DNA of 64,000 nt from positions 21,340 to 85,339 of the forward strand of contig JARXAE010000006.1 of the NCBI GenBank assembly GCA_029866005.1, in the 5' to 3' direction. The position numbers and the translations under genes were made by a program. This document shows positions 49,548 through 57,095 of the stretch, piece by piece. Numbering within the stretch: position 1 is the first letter of the stretch; each line of letters begins with the position of its first letter. A model generated the notes under the pieces. The model made no database searches. It saw nothing but the letters and a program-made list of their open reading frames with translations, and had not been told where the DNA came from. Origin of the DNA: Fimbriimonas sp. (GTDB taxonomy: Bacteria > Armatimonadota > Fimbriimonadia > Fimbriimonadales > Fimbriimonadaceae).

Positions 49548-50939
49548 TTACTTTCTATTCAGTTCTAGCCACAGCTCGGAAGTCCATTCAGCCAAACGAT
49601 CTATGGACTGTCGCTCTTCACCGACGTACTCAAAGTCAATCGTATCGTTGAATGGACTAATCCACTTCTCTAACGGTAGTGCTCTCGCTCCAAGGTTCGC
49701 GCCGAGGATGCTACCGACAGTTGCGCCATTACAGTCGGTATCCAGTCCACACATCACTGCTCGGGTGATTCCCAACTCAAAGTCGCCCTCGCTGAGGAAA
49801 ACTGCCCCAACGCACACCGCCGCATTGTTGATTGAGTGAACACCGTTGTAATGGCCTGTCTTTTCAGCAATGAAATCAAGAAGGCTGTCGAACGTAGGCT
49901 TGGAGGCGCAGAACTCCCGGACCTGAAGGGCAACTAATGCAAGCCTTGATTGAGTCGGGATGAGGTCTAAAGCGCGTCTGAATGACTCCTCCAAAGAGTA
50001 GCGAAATGCACCAGCGATCCATCCAGCAAAGAAGATCTCACTGTACTCTCCGTTCCGCTCGTGGGTGAGTTTGGCGTCTTGTTGGGCGACAAGGGCCGCC
50101 TGATAAGGATCTCCGGCGAACGAGTAAGCCCAACCGTCGGCTCGTATCGCCGCTCCGATCCACTCTCGGTACGGATTCCGCCATTGCCGCATAGCCAAGA
50201 GTTGATCCTCGCTAGCATCTTCATGGAGCCAACCCTGTGGTTTTCCAAAGGCATAGGAGTTAGAGATCGCAGCTTGCTCAGCAGTAAATGTGTGGTTGGG
50301 TAGCCAGTGAGATGCCCAGTACTTGAAGACGTCCTTGCTGGTTGGCCATGAGTAGCTAATGACGCCTGGTTTGGATGTATCTACCCGGCATGCTTGAATG
50401 CGGAGACCCGCAAGAGTGTAACGCAAGTCGTCATCGCTTTGGGCATATCGAATGTTTCCTTTGGTGGAGGGAGGGAAGCGGCAAGGATGACCGGCAAAGC
50501 GCACCATCTCCGCATCGCACAACTGCACATAGTCCCGAAGTGGCCACTGATTCGTCGCCTCAAGAAATGCTCGCAGTGACTTTGGGCGAGCAAAGAACTC
50601 GTGGCACTCGACTGGCTTGCCGAGGATGCACCCCGCTATCCTTCCGTACCATGCACCTCGGATTTGGTCGTCAAGCTCCTCTCGGGTTGGTGTCCACGGC
50701 TGCCAATCATCAGCTGGCTTCGGGATCTCCCAGATGAGCGGCTCATTGGTGGAAAGAGATTGCGGCTCTGGGAGAGCTTCAAGCTCGCTTTCAATCTCGT
50801 GGAGCTCCGAAAAGTCGGCAACGCGGATGCGAGCGAGAAAGTCACTAAGCGCTGGGAATCCTTGCTCGGCTTTGAGCTGAACTTCATCAAGCAAAAGCGT
50901 TCGCAAGTGCTCTGCTGCATACTGCCGACCAAGAGACAT
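49548..50939 (-). CDS. ADP-ribosylglycohydrolase family protein
   Basis: DQIRGAWYGRIAGCILGKPVE; HYNGVHSINNAAVCVGAVFLSEGDFELGITRAVMCGLDTDCNGATVGSILGA. Confidence 0.92.
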   Translation of the reverse strand: MSLGRQYAAEHLRTLLLDEVQLKAEQGFPALSDFLARIRVADFSELHEIESELEALPEPQSLSTNEPLIWEIPKPADDWQPWTPTREELDDQIRGAWYGRIAGCILGKPVECHEFFARPKSLRAFLEATNQWPLRDYVQLCDAEMVRFAGHPCRFPPSTKGNIRYAQSDDDLRYTLAGLRIQACRVDTSKPGVISYSWPTSKDVFKYWASHWLPNHTFTAEQAAISNSYAFGKPQGWLHEDASEDQLLAMRQWRNPYREWIGAAIRADGWAYSFAGDPYQAALVAQQDAKLTHERNGEYSEIFFAGWIAGAFRYSLEESFRRALDLIPTQSRLALVALQVREFCASKPTFDSLLDFIAEKTGHYNGVHSINNAAVCVGAVFLSEGDFELGITRAVMCGLDTDCNGATVGSILGANLGARALPLEKWISPFNDTIDFEYVGEERQSIDRLAEWTSELWLELNRK

Positions 50940-50956
50940 GTCGGCAGGTTACCAAA

Positions 50957-50980
50957 CTGCCTCTCCCAAAGGAGAGGCAG
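50957..50980 (-). terminator. Perfect 10-bp hairpin between infB and the ADP-ribosylglycohydrolase gene
   Basis: CTGCCTCTCC-CAAA-GGAGAGGCAG. Confidence 0.6.
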
Positions 50981-50988
50981 TGAATGGT

Positions 50989-52905
50989 TTATGCGTTGAT
51001 CTGAACCATTTCGTACGCTTCGACTCGGTCGCCTTCTTGGAAGTCTTCCCAGTTGGTGAAGGTGATACCGCACTCTTGGCCCATCGTCATTTCGCGAACG
51101 TCGTCCTTGAAGTGCTTGAGGGTCGCAACTTCGCCCTCATGGATGAGATCCTTGCCTCGGTAAATGCGAACCTTGGCGTTGCGGGTGATTTTTCCTTCGG
51201 TGATATAGGAACCAGCGACAATGCCTTTCTTAGAGAATTGCAGTCGCATTCGAATCTCGGCTTCGCCAAGCTCTTGCTCCTCGAACTTCGGAGCGAGCAT
51301 TCCCTTAACCGCCGCCTCAATATCCTCGATCAATTCATAAATGATCGAATAGGTTCGAATTTCAACCTTTCGCTTCTCAGCTTCCTTTCGAGATTCCCCA
51401 TCCGGTTTTGCGTTGAAGCCAACGACGATCGAGTCGGAAGCAGCTGCGAGGTCGATGTCCGCCTTTGTGATCTGACCGACGCCACTGAGGATGATCTTGG
51501 TCTCGACTTCGTCGTTCTTGACCTTCTCCAGCATGCCCTTAACTGCCTCAACCGAACCATGCACGTCGGCTTTGATGATGAGGTTAAGGTTCTTGATCCC
51601 ATCGTCCTGCATCCTGCTTCGCAGGTCACGCAGGGTCATTCCGCGTCCACCATTGGTGAACTCTTTCGCACGTGCCTTTGAAACTCGACTTTCGGCTTCC
51701 ACGCGGGCGGTTCGCTCGTCTGCAAAGAACTCAATCTTGTCTCCGGCCGCCGGCACCTCACTGAGCCCAAGAATCTCCACCGGAGCGGACGGACCAGCAA
51801 AGTCCATCTTCTGGCCACGGAAGTCGGTCATCGCCTTGATGCGACCAAAGGTCTGGCCAACCACAAGGTTATCTCCATTCTTCAGCGTTCCTTCTTCGAT
51901 GAGAAGGGTCGCAACCGGACCACGGCCCTTTTCGAGCTTCGCTTCGACGACGGTGCCTTTCAGCTCTCCGCGAGGGTCGGCCTTGAGGTCCATGATATCC
52001 GCTTGAAGAATGATCAGTTCCAGTAGCTCCGGAACGCCAGCACCGGTAAGAGCCGAGACGTTAGCGGTGATGGTCTGACCACCAAAGGCTTCAGGAATGA
52101 CGTTGTACTCGGTGAGCTGTTGTAGAACCCGATCTGGGTTTGCGCCGGGCTTGTCGCACTTGTTAACGGCAACGATCATTGGGACGTTGGCCGCCTGGAT
52201 GTGCTGAATGGCCTCTTGCGTCTGGGGCATGATTCCGTCGTCAGCCGCAACTACGAGGATCGCGATGTCGGTGACCTGGGCTCCGCGAGCTCGCATCTGA
52301 GTAAAAGCAGCGTGACCAGGGGTATCGAGGAAGGTGATGAGCCCCTCGTCAAGAAGAACCTGGTATGCACCGATGTGCTGAGTAATACCCCCCGCTTCCT
52401 TAGCGGCAACGTTTGCCTTGCGGATGTAATCAAGAAGGGAAGTCTTGCCATGGTCAACGTGGCCCATGATAGTGACGACAGGTGGTCGCTTGACGGCTCC
52501 GCCGACCTTGATTGCCGCCCTTGGGTCGACCTTCGGCTTCGGCTTTGGACCTTCGGCAAGCGTCAGCTCAAATCCATATGAGGTTACGATTCGCCCGGCT
52601 TCCTCTTCGGTGAGCGGGTTGGCAATCGCCTTCATGATCTTGAACTTCGAAATCAAGCTCTTCTGAATCTCTGCCTGGGGAACGCCAAGTGCGTTCGCGA
52701 TGTCGCGGGGAGTGCAGTTGGGCTTGAGGGTGATGACCTTGGAATCCATATGCTCGAGGCAGGACTCCTTAACCATTTCGAGCGTGTCCTTGTCACCCTC
52801 GAACGAGGCACCGTCGTGGTCTAGCCCCAGGTCGTTGAGGACGGTATAGACCTGACCGGGTCGAATTTCGAACTCGGTCGCGATGTCGGCGATGGTGTGA
52901 CTCAT
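50989..52905 (-). CDS. infB: Translation initiation factor IF-2
   Basis: [73 protein letters not shown]. Start [12 protein letters not shown] at 52905 overlaps the ylxR stop. Confidence 0.98.
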   Translation of the reverse strand: MSHTIADIATEFEIRPGQVYTVLNDLGLDHDGASFEGDKDTLEMVKESCLEHMDSKVITLKPNCTPRDIANALGVPQAEIQKSLISKFKIMKAIANPLTEEEAGRIVTSYGFELTLAEGPKPKPKVDPRAAIKVGGAVKRPPVVTIMGHVDHGKTSLLDYIRKANVAAKEAGGITQHIGAYQVLLDEGLITFLDTPGHAAFTQMRARGAQVTDIAILVVAADDGIMPQTQEAIQHIQAANVPMIVAVNKCDKPGANPDRVLQQLTEYNVIPEAFGGQTITANVSALTGAGVPELLELIILQADIMDLKADPRGELKGTVVEAKLEKGRGPVATLLIEEGTLKNGDNLVVGQTFGRIKAMTDFRGQKMDFAGPSAPVEILGLSEVPAAGDKIEFFADERTARVEAESRVSKARAKEFTNGGRGMTLRDLRSRMQDDGIKNLNLIIKADVHGSVEAVKGMLEKVKNDEVETKIILSGVGQITKADIDLAAASDSIVVGFNAKPDGESRKEAEKRKVEIRTYSIIYELIEDIEAAVKGMLAPKFEEQELGEAEIRMRLQFSKKGIVAGSYITEGKITRNAKVRIYRGKDLIHEGEVATLKHFKDDVREMTMGQECGITFTNWEDFQEGDRVEAYEMVQINA

Positions 52906-53171
52906 TGGCTTAACTCCAGTTTGCATGCTATTTCTTGTTTGATGGTTGCCAGCGATGTGGCAGAGACGGCGGAACGAAGGGCTTTCGTAAGCCGTCCGGG
53001 TTTCAATGCCCCTTCGAGGCAAATTGTTGAGGGGCAGAAGTAGGCACTTCGCCCACTTCCGCCCCATATTTGAAGATCTCCAGTTGTGCTGACGCCGAGC
53101 CTAATCAGGCTGGCTTGATCGCGTTTAATTCGACATGAAACGCATGTTCTGGTGACCGTGTGGCTTAACAT
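52902..53171 (-). CDS. ylxR: YlxR-family RNA-binding protein
   Basis: RTCVSCRIKRDQASLIRL; GRSAYFCPSTICLEGALK; between nusA and infB. Confidence 0.85.
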   Translation of the reverse strand: MLSHTVTRTCVSCRIKRDQASLIRLGVSTTGDLQIWGGSGRSAYFCPSTICLEGALKPGRLTKALRSAVSATSLATIKQEIACKLELSQ

Positions 53172-53185
53172 TCTGTGCCATCACC

Positions 53186-54250
53186 TCACGCCTTTCCCCG
53201 TTCTGCGGCGGCCTGAGCCTCGCTACGGATGTCGATGGTCCAGCCGGTGAGCCGGGCCGCAAGTCGGACGTTTTGTCCTCCCTTACCAATGGCGAGTGAA
53301 AGCTGCATTTCGGGAACGATGACGTAGGCGTGCTTCTCCATGTCTCCACGCTCGTTCTGCTTCTCGGTGAGCTTTATTGCGTTGACCTTAGCAGGCGAGA
53401 GAGCTTCGATGATGAACTCCTTCGGATCTTCCTTGTAGGGAACAACATCGATCTTCTCGTCGTTCAGCTCGTCGACGATTGCCTGGACTCGCGCGCCGCG
53501 TGGTCCAATGCAGGCGCCAATCGGATCAACTCGCTCGTCTTCGCTGAAGACTGCGACCTTGGATCGCTGTCCTGGCTCTCGGCTAATGGCTTTGATCTGA
53601 ACGATTCCGCTTGCGATCTCCGGGACCTCAAGTTCAAAAAGTTTTCGAAGTAGGTTCGGGTGAGTTCGGCTCACGATGACCTTCAGGCGGCGCTGGCTGT
53701 CGTCCACCTTGTAAACGTAAACCTTCATTCGGCTGTTCGGCGCGTATCGCTCGGTAGGAACCTGCTCTCGGCGGGGAAGTTCAGCTTCAACTCGGTTGAC
53801 CTGAATGTAAACGTTTTGGTCGTCCCGTCTGCTAATGGTGCCGCTAACGATGTCTCCCATCTTTTCGGCGAAAACGTCGTGAATGCGGCGAGTTTCGGCT
53901 TCTCGAAGTTTTTGAGAAAGAACTTGCTTGGCTGTCTGAGCCGCGATTCGCCCAAAGCGGTTCGGATCGACTTCCATCGGGACGAAGTCCCCGACTTCGG
54001 CCTCTGGGTTGCGCTTAATGGCTTCGGTGAGGCTCATTTGGAAGCTCGGCTCTTCAACCACCGCGACAACTTCCTTTTCCACTTGAGCCGTCCAGCCCTT
54101 CGAAGTGTCAAGCTTAACATTGACCTCGCCTCGAGCTCCGACATACTTCTTATAGGCCGCACCCAGCGCTTCTTCTAGCTCAACGACGAGGTCTTCCACT
54201 GGAATGTCCCTCTCCTGTGCGATTTGATTTAGCTGCTGCATGATGTCCAT
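53186..54250 (-). CDS. nusA: Transcription termination/antitermination factor NusA
   Basis: VEDLVVELEEALGAAYKKYVG; DPIGACIGPRGARVQAIVDELNDEKIDVV; LSLAIGKGGQNVRLAARLTGW. Confidence 0.97.
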   Translation of the reverse strand: MDIMQQLNQIAQERDIPVEDLVVELEEALGAAYKKYVGARGEVNVKLDTSKGWTAQVEKEVVAVVEEPSFQMSLTEAIKRNPEAEVGDFVPMEVDPNRFGRIAAQTAKQVLSQKLREAETRRIHDVFAEKMGDIVSGTISRRDDQNVYIQVNRVEAELPRREQVPTERYAPNSRMKVYVYKVDDSQRRLKVIVSRTHPNLLRKLFELEVPEIASGIVQIKAISREPGQRSKVAVFSEDERVDPIGACIGPRGARVQAIVDELNDEKIDVVPYKEDPKEFIIEALSPAKVNAIKLTEKQNERGDMEKHAYVIVPEMQLSLAIGKGGQNVRLAARLTGWTIDIRSEAQAAAERGKA

Positions 54251-54288
54251 AATCTGCTTGTTCTCCTTTTTTTAAGACTCCGATTAAC

Positions 54289-54318
54289 AAAAAAGGCGGC
54301 ATAGAGCCACCCCTTTTT
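54289..54318 (-). terminator. Rho-independent terminator in the nusA 5' leader
   Basis: Minus strand: AAAAAGG-GGTGGC-TCTAT-GCCGCC-TTTTTT (6-bp GC stem, U6), about 40 nt before the nusA ATG. Confidence 0.75.
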
Positions 54319-54367
54319 CGGTGCCCAAAATTTTGTCTCTCTATTGTATCACAACGCACAACCCCCC

Positions 54368-55147
54368 ATGAACGCTCCCACCATCTCAGATTTCACCGGA
54401 AAAGCGGCCCTCATCACCGGTGCGGGGAGCGGCATCGGGCTCGCCACCGCCCAGCTTTTGCTCTCACGTGGGGCTACGATTGGCGTCATTGACATGTCGA
54501 TGGATCGCCTGCAAAAAGCTTTCCCAGAAGACTCAGTTTTGAAGCTGAGTACAGACGTTTCCGACACCGAGGATGCGGCAAGGGCGGTTTCAGAGTTTGT
54601 CGTACAAGTTGGCAGACTTGACTCGCTTGTTCTTTCGGCAGGAATCAACGGGCCGATGGGAAAAGTCGATATGATTCATCCTGACGAGATTCGGCGGCTT
54701 TTCGAAGTCAATCTGATCGGAGTCTACAACTACATCATTCCGGCGCTTCCACACCTGGAAGCCAATTATGGATCGATTACATTAGTCGGATCGATCAACG
54801 GCTCGCGCCAGTTTTCATGGACGGGGTCTTCACCATATGTCGCCTCCAAAGGCGCGGTTATGGCCCTTGGTCGCAGTCTTGCGGTTGAACTTGGTCCACG
54901 GGGAGTTCGGGTGAATACGGTATGCCCCGGATCGATCAAAACAAACATCCTCGAGTCCACCACCTGGCGGGGAGGCTGGCCCGTCGGACGTCCTCGGCAT
55001 TACCCAGAGGGTGACAGTCCGCTTACCGGAAAGGTACCTGGCGAGGCTCAAGATGTCGCCGAAGCGATCGCGTTCTTGGCATCGGATGCGGCGAAGCACG
55101 TGACGGGAACCGAGCTTTTCATCGATGGTGGCCAGTCCCTGGCATAA
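54368..55147 (+). CDS. Short-chain dehydrogenase/reductase
   Basis: FTGKAALITGAGSGIGLATAQLL; SPYVASKGAVMALGRSLAVELGPRGVRVNTVCPGSI. Confidence 0.94.
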   Translation: MNAPTISDFTGKAALITGAGSGIGLATAQLLLSRGATIGVIDMSMDRLQKAFPEDSVLKLSTDVSDTEDAARAVSEFVVQVGRLDSLVLSAGINGPMGKVDMIHPDEIRRLFEVNLIGVYNYIIPALPHLEANYGSITLVGSINGSRQFSWTGSSPYVASKGAVMALGRSLAVELGPRGVRVNTVCPGSIKTNILESTTWRGGWPVGRPRHYPEGDSPLTGKVPGEAQDVAEAIAFLASDAAKHVTGTELFIDGGQSLA

Positions 55148-55199
55148 ATACGGGCATACTGAGCAGGTCGAGATTGCTGGCCAATAATCACAGCAGGGG

Positions 55200-55228
55200 T
55201 TGACTTAACATGAGGCGTCTGTTATACT
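55200..55228 (+). promoter_or_regulatory. Sigma70-type promoter for the tRNA-Asp/tRNA-Phe unit
   Basis: TTGACT (55200-55205), 17-bp spacer, TATACT (55223-55228), 12 bp before the tRNA. Confidence 0.7.
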
Positions 55229-55240
55229 TTCCTTTCGTTC

Positions 55241-55316
<76 letters not shown>

Positions 55317-55329
55317 ACGTACAATAAGT

Positions 55330-55405
55330 GCCGCGGTAGCTCAGTTGGTAGAGCAAAGGATTGAAAATCCTTGGGTCACCGGTTCGAGTCCGGTTTGCGG
55401 CACCA
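55330..55405 (+). tRNA. tRNA-Phe (anticodon GAA), CCA encoded
   Basis: GCCGCGGTAGCTCAGTTGGTAGAGCAAAGGATTGAAAATCCTTGGGTCACCGGTTCGAGTCCGGTTTGCGGCACCA. Confidence 0.97.
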
Positions 55406-56367
55406 TTCTCTTTCTTTTGCTAGGAAGTTCCGCAAGTGCTCAGACCGCCATTGCGGCTCAGTCTCGAGATGTCATTGTTCTTTCGTTTAGCTCCGAAGGC
55501 CAGCTCTCAGGTCGCTTCCGGGTCAGCGAGTCGGGCTCTATCCATGTCCCCGGTTTGGGCACGGTCAATGTAATTACCCGAAACTCCAACCAAATCCAAA
55601 CTACAGTTTTGACCGCAATGCGAGAGCGTCTCGGAAAGATTGACAACGTGACGATTCTGATCACGGCAGACAAGCATTCCGGTATCTCTGTTGGAGGATC
55701 GGTTGCAAAACCAACCATATTGCGCCGAGCAACCGGAGTGACCGTTGCTGATTTAGCCGCGACGGTTCCTTTGCTCGAATTTGCCGATGCGGCGAAAACT
55801 CAGATCACAGACGTTCGAGGTTGGGGTGCTTCTGCAAAGTATTCCGTGCAACCGGGTGATCGAATTACGATTCCGGTGAAGGTTAGTTTAGGATCGCTGA
55901 ATGTTGTCGGCGGAGTTCTGCGCTCGGGTGCGATCAACCTAAGGGACGGCATGACTTTAAATGAGGCTATTTCAGGTGTCGGGGGAGTCTCAAGCAAAGG
56001 GGATTCCAAACGAGTCTTCATCCTGCGCGACATTACTCTCGGCCCCTTTGATCTGGCTAAGGACGGTTCAGTCCCCGTGCGGTCAGGTGACACCATTCGA
56101 GTTGACCTCAAGGCTTCCGTGCCCCTTGTTACGGTGACCGGACTGGTGAAAGAACCGAAAAATCTTGAGTGGACGGATCAGCTAACGCTTTTCCGAGCGA
56201 TCGAAGAAGTGAAAGGACTGCTGGATAAGCGCGTTACGATCCGGGTTTATTCAGTCGTTAATCGGACGAAGAAGCGACTACAGTTCAAGTACGCAGATAT
56301 CGAAAGTGGCAAGCAAAAGGACTTTGCTTTGGAACCAGGTGACGTGGTGGAAGTGTCAGCAAAGTGA
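55405..56367 (+). CDS. Polysaccharide export / SLBB-domain protein; 5' end abuts tRNA-Phe and the true start is unclear
   Basis: ILFLLLGSSASAQ signal-like segment then VIVLSFSSEGQLSGRFRVSESGSIHVPGLGTVNV and LNVVGGVLRSGAINLRDGMTLNEAISGVGG. The ORF-track start at 55210 reads through both tRNAs and is spurious. Confidence 0.75.
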   Translation: MLFLLLGSSASAQTAIAAQSRDVIVLSFSSEGQLSGRFRVSESGSIHVPGLGTVNVITRNSNQIQTTVLTAMRERLGKIDNVTILITADKHSGISVGGSVAKPTILRRATGVTVADLAATVPLLEFADAAKTQITDVRGWGASAKYSVQPGDRITIPVKVSLGSLNVVGGVLRSGAINLRDGMTLNEAISGVGGVSSKGDSKRVFILRDITLGPFDLAKDGSVPVRSGDTIRVDLKASVPLVTVTGLVKEPKNLEWTDQLTLFRAIEEVKGLLDKRVTIRVYSVVNRTKKRLQFKYADIESGKQKDFALEPGDVVEVSAK

Positions 56368-57095
56368 GGGTAAAGTGGGATCGCACCAAGGGTCGCCCAG
56401 AACCGATTCGGCTTCTCAATCTGATTGAGGAGCAAGAAAACGGAGAGCCGCTTCTTGATTTGCGCGAAGTGTGTCCGAAAGTTCAAGTCTTGCGCGATAC
56501 CGCCATTCCCTATCTCAGGGAGACAGTTTGCGAGATGCTGAAAAAAGCATCCAATAGCCTGCCAGAAGGCTATTTTCTTGGAGTGATTGACGCTTGGCGC
56601 CCATTTGAACGACAGCAAAGAATCTACGATTTCATCTGGAAATGTGGCAAAGAAGCATTCCCAGAACGGGACGACACTGCACTTAGGCGAACCGTTTGCC
56701 GATGGGTTGCACCTACCAACCAGAAGGCGCCACCCGGGCACTGTACCGGAGCGGCTGTCGATGTTTTTCTTGTGAATGCGGAAGGAGAGGAGTTTGATGT
56801 GCACTCCCCATTCGGCCGCTTTGGTGCGGCGCCGACCTACTCCCTCAACCTCACCGAAGAAGCCACCAAGAATCGTACAATCCTGGTCGAAGCCATGCTT
56901 GGCGCGGGATTCAGCAACTGCCGAGACGAATGGTGGCACTACAGTTGGGGTGATGCGGGCTGGGCCGTTAGGATGCAAGAAAAAACATGTTCATATGGTT
57001 TAGCCCAGATGGACCCGGCGAGCTACGCCGAGTCCGAGGAGCTTCACAGAGCCAGCTTTAAAGACCGTCCGAACCCTTTTTTGGATCCTTCTTAG
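56364..57095 (+). CDS. D-Ala-D-Ala dipeptidase-like (M15D, VanX/DdpX-type)
   Basis: GVIDAWRPFERQQRIYDF; GHCTGAAVDVFLVN; FSNCRDEWWHYSWGD. Confidence 0.9.
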   Translation: MRVKWDRTKGRPEPIRLLNLIEEQENGEPLLDLREVCPKVQVLRDTAIPYLRETVCEMLKKASNSLPEGYFLGVIDAWRPFERQQRIYDFIWKCGKEAFPERDDTALRRTVCRWVAPTNQKAPPGHCTGAAVDVFLVNAEGEEFDVHSPFGRFGAAPTYSLNLTEEATKNRTILVEAMLGAGFSNCRDEWWHYSWGDAGWAVRMQEKTCSYGLAQMDPASYAESEELHRASFKDRPNPFLDPS

